From: Cerrena zonata
Lineage: Eukaryota; Basidiomycota; Agaricomycetes; Polyporales; Cerrenaceae
Direction of reading: 5' to 3'
Assembly (NCBI GenBank): GCA_038087015.1
Contig: JASBNA010000010.1
Span: forward strand, 496,001 to 560,000
DNA: 64,000 nucleotides
The position numbers and the translations under genes were made by a program. The notes beneath the pieces are model-generated. The model made no database searches, was not told the DNA's origin, and saw only the letters and a list, made by a program, of their open reading frames with translations. Positions 34,919-45,660 of this stretch are shown piece after piece (position 1 is the stretch's first letter; every line of letters begins with the position of its first letter).

Positions 34919-36399
34919 ACTATTTCACACTTTCTAGAAAAAGTGAATCCGAAAGAATCATGATGTGATCAGATAGTAACAGGTAGGTTTGTACCATAGC
35001 GTTCTTGTCAGAATCAGTGTACCATACAGTCTCCATGTGTTTCGGATCGTTGTGTGCTTGGTCGTCTTGCACGGGATAGGAGGATCGGCCGAGGTCAGTA
35101 GTACGGTAGCCCTGATGTACGAGTATTGGTGATGCTTTAGTAGGTGAATGCAAGGCATCATTGTTGATGCAGATGAGCCGGTGCGATTCTTTTTTTTTCA
35201 CTGTAGGAAAGATGCAAATATGAGTAGCATCAAATCCCTACCCGAAGGGTTTTCTGGCTGGCTTCTAAACTTTGATAGGCTCGAAGGGTCGGGGAACGAC
35301 ACTATCTATAGTTCGATGAATCATCCTCTTCTCATTCAAATCGAGCAGCAATCTTCGATAATGGATGGAGCCTGCATTTGTCTGTGAAGATGCAGTCGAC
35401 ATCTAAACGAGGTATGAAGATCGCTGGCAATCTCGAGCATGTCCGGGGTGACAGACAAAGCTATGTTTGTCTTGAATGACAATTATTCCTGTATTTATTA
35501 TCATATGACAGCTCTTCTGGATTTTGGAAGGATCCACGAACAAGAAACATAGCTTGTAAGTTGTACCCGAATAGACAAAGGGTCCTCTCACCAGAGATCC
35601 CTTCAGAACGTCGCTGACGGAAATAATTCATAGCTTGTGCTTGTAAATATGAAAATCGGGACTGTAGTGTTCGAGGCTATCAAACAGACTTCAGCTTGAG
35701 GTTACGACCTAGAGACAATCAGAATGTCTTGGGCGATCTATTGCCGATCGTATTTCGTTTTTCTAGATGGTGATCATGTATGAATGTTCAGGAAAGGCCA
35801 ATATGTAGCAGTCATACAAGAGAGGCTGATATCTGAATGTGATCATGATGGAGCCGTGAGTCGAGGTGGTAGAAAATCGGAAGAGAGAGAGTGCGCTCCT
35901 GAGTCGCTCACCTGGAGTCCTGGTCATCACTTCCTCAGCCTACTATCTTGAAAAATGAATACATTTAGCTTCATCATTGAAGTCTGACTATTCAAATAAG
36001 CCGCAAATCTAAACCAACCATGAGACAAGGGCTGTATTAATAGAAACTGTGTCCCCAGGTATTCAAACGACTCGGATGTGCCGAATATGGATATTATCTA
36101 GAGGCTGTTGGCAAACAAAGCCAAACAGCATCTCGCTAGTGACGTTTACTACGGATCTTGATTTGTATTCTTGACCCGGTTGCAATCCTACCACAGCTCA
36201 ATTGAGTGTTGTCAATCGTCCATCGCGAGTAGAGTACAGAACCGTGAGGTTCAAGCTGCGATTCTCCAGGTGGACTGGGAGATCGAGAAGACATCATAAC
36301 GCTAAGACCCCAGGATAGCATCTGACAAATAATGACGAACACGGAGGTTATAGACATACAGTGGCACGTGCAAGCAGAAACAGAAGGGTATCACCATAT
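34919..36399. other. Intergenic region downstream of tyrosinase
   Basis: 35860-35960 is the first of five dispersed copies of a module later found at 39190, 43520, 51390 and 57380. 36065-36130 carries the dispersed ~55-bp repeat. No gene seen. Confidence 0.45.
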
Positions 36400-37443
36400 T
36401 CAGAAACTCTCCTCCTCTTCATACACGGCCCACAAACACTCCGTGCGAACATCTCCAACACCGAGCCCCGAGCCTTCACAAGATGCTAGCAATCTCCGAA
36501 GACTTCTGAAAAACTCTACATCCTCAACAGCTTGTCCAAAATCACGGGAACTGTCAGCTTTTCCCAATTGCTTTCCCGAGCCGAGGGTTATTACAGAATC
36601 CCAGCGTAATGTGCCCAGAGGCATCGTCTTGGCGCAGCATATTGTTTTGGCCATCGGCATGCAACTAAGGAACGATGTCAAGGCTGCGTCTGCCAGGTCC
36701 TTGATAGCCAAGTCTCCCATAAGCAGTAGCTTGACCGAGGAGATATCCAAATCCGTGGCTATCGCCAAGAACAATCCGTTCGTCCATGGTCGACTTTGGT
36801 CTGGAACAGGGAAAGAAAGTCGAACAGAAGCTGCCAACTCTGGATCGCGTATGTCTTGTAAGGCAGGCATGTCGACGTAAATTTTGATCATCAACCCTCC
36901 ATCCGTCGGTTGTAGACTAAGGGCTTCAACAGTTTGCCGCATTGAGACGAAGCCACCTCGAAGCATGCGGCCGACAAAGTAGAACACGTTGACGAGGACC
37001 TCGGGACTTGGCAATGAGATCATCTCGATTTCGAGTTTCGTGTTGGAGGGGATTACAATGTGATGGAGTATAGAGGCTGTTTCACGGGCACCATCGGAGA
37101 GAGAGAAGGATTGGAGACGGGGGAGATACACGCAGTTGTTTGTGGGGGTACCGGGAGGGAAAGCTGTAATCATGTTGTGGAGGGAGAGATTCTCGAGGTT
37201 ATGAGTCAGAGCGAGAAATGACACGATCAGTTGGGGATCCATTCGAGTGTTGATCCCGTGCGACCCGAGCGAGAGAACCAATGTCGAAAGTTGGGAAATC
37301 AGGAAACCGAGGCCTAGAGGAAAAGCCGGGTGATCAGCGTGTTCTTCAGGGTCATCGCCCTCAGAGGAAGGGTAATCGGAAGCTGTGAGGTGGTCGGTGT
37401 CGGTGTACGCGATGCTTTCGTGATCTGCGAGATGGTCTGTCAT
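36400..37443 (-). CDS. LRR-like protein, array B unit 0
   Basis: Single coding exon, 347 residues, start MTDHLADHES at 37443. The in-frame ATG at 37503 lies in a probable leader intron (GTGAGC donor just above it, CAG acceptor before the true start region). Irregular LRR segments are ISQLSTLVLSLGS, NLENLSLHNMI and YLPRLQSFSLSD. It is the most diverged member and links the array A and array B subfamilies. Upstream lies the shared CACGTG element. Unlike the other array B LRR genes, no membrane-protein gene follows it. No F-box, signal peptide or helix. Function unknown. Confidence 0.72.
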   Translation of the reverse strand: MTDHLADHESIAYTDTDHLTASDYPSSEGDDPEEHADHPAFPLGLGFLISQLSTLVLSLGSHGINTRMDPQLIVSFLALTHNLENLSLHNMITAFPPGTPTNNCVYLPRLQSFSLSDGARETASILHHIVIPSNTKLEIEMISLPSPEVLVNVFYFVGRMLRGGFVSMRQTVEALSLQPTDGGLMIKIYVDMPALQDIRDPELAASVRLSFPVPDQSRPWTNGLFLAIATDLDISSVKLLLMGDLAIKDLADAALTSFLSCMPMAKTICCAKTMPLGTLRWDSVITLGSGKQLGKADSSRDFGQAVEDVEFFRSLRRLLASCEGSGLGVGDVRTECLWAVYEEEESF

Positions 37444-37634
37444 GGTCACTGTTGTACGGGCTGGTAAAGACGATAGTATAAGACGAGAACACAAGATAGC
37501 CACTGGGATATGCTCACCTTTGTCTTCGAACGGCGTTATGAGAGCTTTTGTGAGGCTAAGAGTTTGCTTTGGTGTTTCCGCGGGAGCACATTTGTTAGGA
37601 CTGGAACAAGAAAAGGGAGCTCAAGCGCAGGAAC

Positions 37635-37681
37635 TCAGTTGAACATCCTACACGTGATCGTAGTCGCGTATTTTGCGCTCT
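37635..37681 (-). promoter_or_regulatory. Conserved CACGTG upstream element, unit 0
   Basis: CACGTG at 37651-37656, 208 bp upstream of the ATG. The following segment on the plus strand (GTAGTCGCGTATTTTGCGCT) is shared with 50243-50272 and 56161-56183. Confidence 0.6.
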
Positions 37682-37689
37682 TGTTTCGG

Positions 37690-40600
37690 TGGCAAGCTAT
37701 GGAATGTCGTTGTCGCAGTCATGTTTTGACCATCTTCTCGTGTCGTTCTGTGACCAAAAGAACAAAACAGTACATGTCTAGAAGGACGGCGCAGAGTCCC
37801 TCATGCAACACCAAATCGGTATCACCAATTCATCATCTATTCCAAAGTGGTGCACTGACATGTTTCGAATGGAGGATATTGACAACACCCGCTATTACAG
37901 GCAATATAGGCAATATCCAGTTAGGTTTGCAACGCATACCAAACCGGAATGGATATATATCATTCATCCCAATTTCGAATGCTTGAAAACCACCAAGATA
38001 AGTCTTATTGTTGTCCTCATATGTTATTGATCATTTTGTTTCTATTGAAGGAAAAAAATACTTGTGCCTTCTAGGTGACCCTGAAGCCCCACTTACAGGA
38101 TATTCTGTTAGGAAAGACAACAAGCTCCTGTAAATTTACCTCAGCCAGACCATCCAGGTCTAGGCGGGTTGTTTGCTAGATGGTTGTATACCCACTGTCA
38201 TGAACTCAGTCAATGACGAGATTCAGGCCGGCGAATAATGGGTGATGGACTCAAATCAATGTCTATCTCCAAAGGCAACATCGACATCTAAAGGACATGT
38301 TGTGAGTACCTCACATATCATTGGTGCTGATGGCTGTACCTTGAGAATAACTGAGACGACAGGCTTCGTATGACGATGCAGTCGGTGAAAAATATGCATC
38401 ACAGCTCACGTGGAGGCTCAAAGGAGATGGAAGAACACGGTTTGTTCGTCCGGTAAATGGACATCCTGTCCAAATCAAGCGGTGATTCTGTGTAGTGGAT
38501 CAAATCCCAGGCCCTCTGCGAAGGTGTAATTGATCTCTCAAGGACGTGTTGCGATTACGCCTTGATCCCAAGTCTCAAAAGTCGGAACCACCTCGAGCAT
38601 GACCGGGACAATAGCTGAGTTGGGTACCAATATATTCAAGAAAATACTCGCCTCGAAGTTGTATACGATTTCGAAAGGATCGAAAGATCGCGTGGAGTTC
38701 GTTTTCATGCGTGGTTTTGACCCGGATGGAAGTCAAGCATCAGTTTCAGCACGAAACGGTCGTTATTTATCCAACGGATAGATTGTCGTTCGTCTGCAGT
38801 TGAGTGATTGTCTTATTTCTGGGAAGAGATTCGAATTCAACGAACCTGTGTCGTTCTCAAGTCGAACAAGGGTCTTTACTTGATCCCATTTTGCTCTGGC
38901 CTCGGAATGTCGTCGGTGAGGTGGATCCTAACTCATGGCTAGCACTTGTCACCAAGTTCGAGAGGCGAAAGGTAGTACTCGATGGGCTACACGGATTTCA
39001 GCTTCGGGTTGCGATCTAGAGGTCGCTTGAGATCGTGACATCCCAGAAAACCATCCTACGATGGAGCGATATATTGCCAATTATAGGCCATACTCTGGAT
39101 GATACGACGGGCGAAGTCAGAGATCATACCATGATGTCGCGATTGTGCAAGAGATGCTAGGGAACTCGAGAGGAGTAAACTGGAATGCATGGTCTCGAGG
39201 TGGTAGAGGAAAGAGAGTCTGGCGCTTTCGAGTCGCACTTCTTTTTACTCTCAGTCCTTCCTGCTCTTTCTCACTATCTCCCAGGCCCGGACACCTTGTT
39301 CCGTGGTGCATCGATCCTTTGTGGCTTGGATAACACAGTTTTTGATACCTCGAGCAGGTACCGACAGATATCTGCTACCCGAGCTTGGACAGCAACACCC
39401 TAGCGAAAGCAAGTTCTCACAACACCGACAACGTAACATCTACATCTACTCTACTAGGCGTAGGCCTTTCAGGGAATGCAAATAGGTGAAGAAAGGTGTA
39501 CAAGGAGGTTCGGATCATTGTATGTGCTCTATTTCGTTTCGACGTTCTAGTGCTGGCTGACTCTGAGGTTCGTTTACTGGACTCGATGTCGTACACTGGT
39601 AATCAAGCAACACAAATTGAACTGTCTCTCGTTGTAATCCTCGGTCACCGTCCTGCTAATAGACGTACCTGTTCTCGCCTTCAAACTACGGTCGACTCGA
39701 AACGACGCATTCTACGTCTCTATGTAGTTAGGACCTATCAATTGAAGCTACACTATACTCAACCACTCGACGCACCCATTGTACAATCTCAGAACTGAAT
39801 GGTATCACTTATGTACTACCCGCAATCACCCAAGTGAACACATCGGCAACGAACTTTGGCATGCGGTAGCTGGAGCCGTTGTTCAAGCCACCGCTTCAGA
39901 GACGATCTAACCTACCTCGCAATTCCGAATGATGGACTCACTAGAATTTCTTGGTCTAGTCTTTTGCAGAGGCTGTCACGTAATCTCTTGCTAAACCACT
40001 TGAGGCTGATTCGATCCTTCCAGTTCGGGTCTCGATGTCAAGTTGGAAGCTCGAGTTGAACCCCACCTTATCGAGCACGTTAGGGCGAATTTCGCAAATA
40101 TTCACATGTCGTCCATGATGCTTTGCTTGGTCTATATGCCGTCTTGGGTTACAATGGAGGCTGAGATCCCGATAGAGGTTCTCAAGGTATATCTTCCAGA
40201 ACTCACTTCTGCATCGCGAGCCGTATTGACGCAAATTATCAACAAGTATACGGCGGAAGAAATGGGGATAATATATTTCGTTCGACAAAAATAAAGTGGT
40301 GAGCTAACAACCATCTGAGTCTAGAGGAAATCGCGAGCGAAAACTTGCTCGTTTGAGAGCAAGGTGAGCCCACCTTTCAACTTGTTCCGTCGGAGAGCGA
40401 CTCAAGGACAGGTCTTTTCTTCATTATGGATTAGAAAACCATGTTGCCCTACCCGAACGTTATTAGCTATCATTAAAAAATGTCGTAACCCAAATCAATT
40501 TTAACTTCGCTCCCAATGGCACCGTCAGCCACCTACTTCGATCGGATTTGGAACAACTCGTCTTGAAGTTTGCGCCGTTAGTTTCCCTCCCGCCTTGATT

Positions 40601-40890
40601 TCTCGAGACGAGAGGTACTTATCCCGGGGACCACGTAAAGGTCGGCGCTGGACACCCAAATTTGCAGTACCCTCCCCAGGACCTAGGTCGGTAAATGTCG
40701 TCGGTCAGTATTGAAACATGGGAAAAGAGGAGCTGATACCTTTTATCGGGAGGGTTTGATGTCTTGATGTCTTGAAGCTTATAGTCCTGAAATCCGAGGG
40801 TATTGAGGTCTATAACATCAGTTCCGTCCACGCATGAAGCACCTACCTTCCAAATAAAACACTCACCATTCTAAGAAATGAAACACGCAC
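37690..40890. other. Gene-poor spacer of unit 0
   Basis: The module at 38600-39480 matches parts of 50900-51600 and 56880-57700. 39990-40300 partly matches 46950-47330. A minus-strand frame near 40740-40831 (DVIDLNTLGFQDYKL) has a weak match at 47820-47928, too short to call. No gene is supported, and the membrane-protein gene expected here by unit order is absent. Confidence 0.45.
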
Positions 40891-40896
40891 CTTAAT

Positions 40897-41257
40897 ATCG
40901 AAGAACGGAGAATGGGGGGAGAACGGTGAGGAAGGAAGTGGGAAAAGTGGAAAGGGAAGGAAGGAGAAGGAAAGGAGGGGGGGAGGGGAGAACGGGGGAG
41001 AGGGAAGGGATAATAGAAGAAAAGGAAGAGATAATGAAGGAAGGTAAAGGTGGAAGGGTGATGGAGGGGAGGGTGAACGGTGAGAGGAAGGGGGAAGGGA
41101 TAACGAAGGAAACCGGAAAGAAAAATAAAGGGGAAGGGAGAACGGGGATGGGAGGGATAAATAAGGAAGAAAAGGGGATAACGAGAAGAGAGAACGGGGA
41201 AAGGGAGGGGAGAACGGGGAGAGATGGTGGAAGGGGAAGAAGAGGTGTGGGGAGTCG
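40897..41257 (+). repeat. Polypurine tract 1
   Basis: About 350 bases are almost entirely G and A on the plus strand, with recurrent GGAGAACGGGGA-like phrases and sparse T/C. The matching tract lies at 47966-48310. Confidence 0.85.
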
Positions 41258-41269
41258 AAGTAGACAAGG

Positions 41270-42240
41270 TGTGCCTTATTTAAAGGACCCAGCTCGGGCT
41301 AGCAAGAGGCTGATCGCTTCCCAAGTGGCAGACCGTGCTCGATATACATGGGTAAGGCATAAACCGATCGATCACTTCGCGAGTGTGGCCGACAGTACTT
41401 GTATACGACACAGAGGTCTCGTAGCATCTGTCAGAAATTATGCCAGGCCGGCAGTGACGAGTAGATGTTCGAAGCAGAGCCCATTTACCATTTATTCACT
41501 CGTAATTTATGTACATTAACGAATGTATGTCCGTGTGATCAGAATAGTTGTGAGTCTAAAATTCGAAATGCTCCATGAGGTGGATTGTTCATATGAGGCT
41601 GACGGCTTCTCGACGAGCAGACTTACATTGTATTTCTCATCTCGCGGATGAGGCTGACGGTCCTTGGATGTGCATCGGGAGGCCTGGAATGTTTCCTCAA
41701 AAGAGGACAAGCTGTATAGTGACGACGGCTGGGCTGGGCAGACAGGCGGAACCAGTTAGAGATGGCCCTATACTCGACACCACTAGTTTGATGACTAGAA
41801 TGTATATTCGAGCAGTCATAGTTAAGGTATGGCTCAGAAACGATATTTGATTGAGATCGGCTCGAGTAAGGTAATAGTAGAAGCTTTGGCAGGATATATA
41901 TAATGATATATCGCAAAAGCATCATAAGGAGGTCCATCCTTCGAAGGTGTGTTCACTCGGAAGATTCTGCCAGGTCAAGAGAAGACCTTTCATCCCAAAG
42001 TTTTCGATGCTGTCAGGCATAGGAGTGCCTCCAACTATCTGTCCATAATCGTAACCATCGTTAAGAATATCTTTCCATAACCACCATGGGTCCCGCCATT
42101 CAAAGTGCGTTATCCGACGAGAGCACTATCACAACTTCGTGAGCATTCTACACAAATAGGTTGAGAGAGTCGGCCGACGGGAGAAAAGAACTGGGAAGAC
42201 CTGACCATTTCGATTAGCACGCTTACGAATAACAAAGTAG
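41270..42240. other. Spacer between polypurine tract 1 and unit 1 of array B
   Basis: Contains two related ~150-bp stretches (41350-41420 and 41580-41680) that also match 48350-48450. No gene seen. Confidence 0.4.
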
Positions 42241-42241
42241 A

Positions 42242-42427
42242 CTAGCTTACCAGGCTTGTTGTCGCCAGGTAGAGCTGCAAACGCCCTGCAGCCAGCCTCA
42301 AAGGCCATTGATTCTTGAATTCAGAATAGCCCAAGAGTTGTCCTACTCGGTATGCAAGTTGATGCCCTTCTGTGAAAGCGATGTCGGCGAAAGCATAGGC
42401 GAGGAAACAAGTGGTCCCGAACTCCAA
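42242..42427 (-). other. Exon-like minus-strand ORF of unknown family
   Basis: Sixty-one codons beginning MEFGTTCFLAYAF and containing YRVGQLLGYSEFKNQWPL. In the coding direction the frame runs into a GTAAGC donor at its end, and the residue mix looks protein-like. It has no counterpart in the other array B units. It may be an inserted fragment of another gene; I do not recognise the family. Confidence 0.35.
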
Positions 42428-42429
42428 AG

Positions 42430-43230
42430 CATAGAGTCAGCCATCGGTACATAACCCGCTATGAATGTACTTTAAAGCAGTCAAACATTGCAGAAAGATT
42501 CTCAAAACGGGGTCCGTTATGTTATCAAGAATGAAATCACCCAGTACGAGTACCTTGACTAATGAGATCAATAAAACACTGAATATTGCCGCAAACATTG
42601 CCTGTGTCCAAGGTTGATTAGAGACCGGCGCCAGGGCGATCTAATCGGAGGTTCTGGATCAGGATTCTGCATGCTGCAGAATCCTCGTAGGTCGAAATAA
42701 CACTGAGCAATTCAAGCGTCTGATATGTATGGTGGTTGCTGCCACGAAGTATTTGGCGAATGTTAGAAAGGACATCAACTAGGGCATAAATATTTGCTAG
42801 AGACAATCTCAATGTCCAGCTTGACGTCGGAGGCTATGCCGAGAAAGTGAAGGAGAAATCCTGCACCATCTCGGCATAGCCCCCGACATGAGATGATTCC
42901 TTGATCATCGTCGAGCAGATCGAGGGATCGAAGACGGGGAAGACGGACGGTGCGTCGTGGGGTGCATCTACTTGAGGAGCGGGTGATCATGTTTCAAAGG
43001 ACGACTCGGAGGTGCCCCAGGTTGGGCAAGGAGGAAAGGAAGGCGGCAATGTGGTGTGAGCTCATTCGAGTCGTGGTACCTTGGGATCCTATGGACAACG
43101 TTAGCGTAGATAGCTGGGAGAGCGAGAAGGCAAGATCGGGAGGAAGGGGAGGAGCTGTGTGATCACAAGCCAAATTGTTATCATCTCGGTCGACGTCCTC
43201 GAGAATCGGGTGATGAACAATAAGCATCTA
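42430..43230 (-). pseudogene. LRR-like pseudogene, array B unit 1
   Basis: Clear match to the LRR genes at 49009 and 54899, but broken. Frameshifts split it into pieces (42618-42812, 42775-42990, 42994-43227). A ~35-bp inverted duplication interrupts it at 42844-42890. The 3' end (DVYIEQV region) is replaced by unrelated sequence. The MADH start region is altered, and the CACGTG element is absent upstream. Confidence 0.8.
42826..42887. repeat. 18-bp inverted repeat with 26-nt spacer
   Basis: 42826-42843 and 42870-42887 are reverse complements with one mismatch (core GGCTATGCCGAG / CTCGGCATAGCC). Confidence 0.85.
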
Positions 43231-44155
43231 TGTGAATACCTCTTTGAGGATGCGGCATTGTCACTGTCTTGTACAATGGGATTTGGGGGGGGGTTGTAAA
43301 ATGGCATAGGGATGAGATATATCGAGCATAATCAGGTACTTAGGTACATACCATTGAGTTTTCCTCTGTTCAAGCGTTGAAGTAAGAGTCCTCACTAGGA
43401 GAGATCGGTTCGGAATCTTCAGATCCTAGTCGCGATTCATGTAGTCGATTGCTAGTAGATGTAAGCTGTTTGACATGGATGATGACGACGGAGTGTGTGT
43501 AGCGAGCAATGTTTTGATACATGGTTCAACGGAGGAAGGAGAAGACAAACTCGGCGCTTCAAGTTTTAGATCGTTATCTAAGTCCCCTGCTCTCTCACCT
43601 CCCAACCTTCTCATTTTTAACACCAATGTCATTCACAAATTTAACAGTGGAATGATGTATGCCTCACGCATCGCTCAAGATATATGTGTACTCTAAGTCT
43701 TAGACTGGACTTGCGTCTCTCGAGCTCGGCAAGGTAAAAGCAAGCAAAGATCATCCTAAACGGACTCCGGCAACACTACTCGCTCACCTTCCTCCACTCG
43801 CTATTAGGGGCTTCAGACCTTGCTAGGTAAATGAAGGACTGGAAGTGCTCTATTGAGGCTCGGACAAAGGTATGTGTAATGTTTCAACATGTTAAACCCC
43901 CCGATGCTACCTATACCTAGACAACACATGATCGGTCTCTATTTGCTTAGAGATGTAACCTATGCATCTATTTTCATGTGCAAGTATGGATACAGAAAGT
44001 GAAATTGAATACAGTAAGCCCGAAAAATGTCATAAACACTTAAACTATAATGTACCAACGATTTGAACGAACAGCGTGCATAGTTTTTCCAAATTTAGAA
44101 GCAATCGAAGACGGAACCTTAGAACAAAACAAAAGTACTCTCCAAGTCGTACTGA
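43231..44155. other. Spacer of unit 1 with dispersed module
   Basis: 43470-43860 matches the modules at 51380-51720 and 57360-57720 downstream of the other two membrane-protein genes. No gene. Confidence 0.45.
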
Positions 44156-45660
44156 CTACTGTGCGTCTCCACTCTTCGGACGGACAGCCTGAAGATACGA
44201 CGGTAGCTGGATTCCAGGACTATACGCAGGCAGTGTCGATTCTGTTCCATTACTCGTTCTCATGCGCCTCGAGGACGATCTACTAGAAGAAGCGACGGAG
44301 AGCATCGAAGCCGTCGTACCCACCCTTAATAGTGGACTCTGGACATGAAGGGACGTAGAATCCTCATTCTCGTTTGGTGAAGGGTATGCAGAGTGCGAAA
44401 GGGTCAATAAGGCTGGAAAATCAGCCTGATTGCTGGGCTCAGGAATGTGGGCTGGAACCACAGGTTCGTTGCTAGAAATCCCTCCCGTCGGATGGGTCAC
44501 TGTTCCGATGGCACGAGGAATGGGACGGGTCTCCTCTCTTGGAATTGGTCTCCATAAACTAAGAATAGGACGAGTCTCCTTTCTCAAAGGAGGCTTGCAC
44601 GAACTAGGAACAGGACGTGTCCATTCACGTATCAACGGACGGGTCGACGACTCGGACCAATTATGTTCATGAGAACTCCGAGTCTGTACCGCACGATAAC
44701 TCGAGGGAGGTTGATCCGAATGACTTCCCCCATTTTGAATCTGACGCAAAGCCGAAGCTGAAGCTGTTGATACCAAATGGTTTGTCCGACCATATGATAA
44801 CACAGTAGAGGTCCGTCGCTCACACATTCCTTCTTCATCCTCTTCTCCCATAGTAGGGAGTACAATTTGTTGTGTTTGAGGGAGTGTGAGTGTGGGCTGG
44901 GGGGGCTCAAGAGATGGAAGGGGTAGTGGTATGATTTCGACATGAGGCGGGTCGGATGGGGTGAGCGGCACTTGAGAGTCTGAGTCAGGATGGGATCGCG
45001 ATATCCTGTATCTACGGATGATACAGATGATGATCGGGATGAGGATGATGAAGCTGAGCAAGGTTCCTCCTACAATGAGAGCGATGAGAACGGGTTTGCT
45101 GATGGGACTTTTGGGTGAACCGGCATCGGTGTTGAATGGTAGAGTTCCGTCCGTATCGAAATACCTCATCAAGGATCAAAAATAATGAATACACTTCACA
45201 AATACCTGCCACTGAGACAACACTCACGAAATATCCGTAAACCCGACCTCCGGGCTAGAAGTATTCTCAGCTAACAATGTCATCTGAACTCGATAGAGGT
45301 CTTCTGGGAATGTCTGGTTGAACAACACAGAACACGTCTCCCCGTCAGATCCAGAGTTGAGATCGACTCGGAAGGATAGGTCATTGACGGTGATTCTAAG
45401 CTGCCCGCTGTTAGGTGCTTTTACTCCGGAAATAGTTAAGAGGTGTCCTGAAAGTGATTTGGGATCATTCTGTAGGAAGAGGAAGAGAGGGGCATGTATG
45501 TACCTTGAAACATAAAGGTCGCATAAGACCCCGATGTGGTTGACACTATTGTGGTACTAGTAGTCGTCCCCGTACTACCGTTACACGTATTAGAACTTCC
45601 CTGACTCCATGCATCTGGAGGGAAGTATTGTAGATTGGGGACGTGTCGTTGATCTGACAT
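44156..45660 (-). CDS. Single-pass membrane protein with LPxY tail, array B unit 1
   Basis: Three exons (45504-45660, 45228-45447, 44156-45164) give 461 residues from MSDQRHVPNLQYF. The upstream in-frame codon used by a longer reading is not ATG in the paralogues. The N-terminal ~125 residues match the extracellular beta-sandwich-like region common in agaric membrane proteins (QYFPPDAW, SYATFMFQGHLLTISGVKAP, VLFNQTFPEDLYRV). One helix follows at about 149-172 (LIALIVGGTLLSFIILIPII), with basic residues after it. The tail has TRP.P repeats and a Ser-rich stretch (SVASSSRSSSRR). It ends with LPAY (437-440) and LPSY (446-449), variants of the PPxY motif. No classical signal peptide is visible, so topology rests on family analogy. 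Function unknown; a sensor or adhesion role is inferred. Confidence 0.75.

Noticed and set aside
36400..37443. Calling the LRR genes F-box proteins
   Set aside because: The LRR part resembles agaric F-box proteins, but no F-box is encoded in the exon or visible upstream of the leader intron.
40926..41519. 197-codon plus-strand ORF rich in Glu, Lys and Gly, and the minus-strand Pro/Ser/Phe ORF over it
   Set aside because: Produced by the polypurine composition; frames are not preserved in the second tract.
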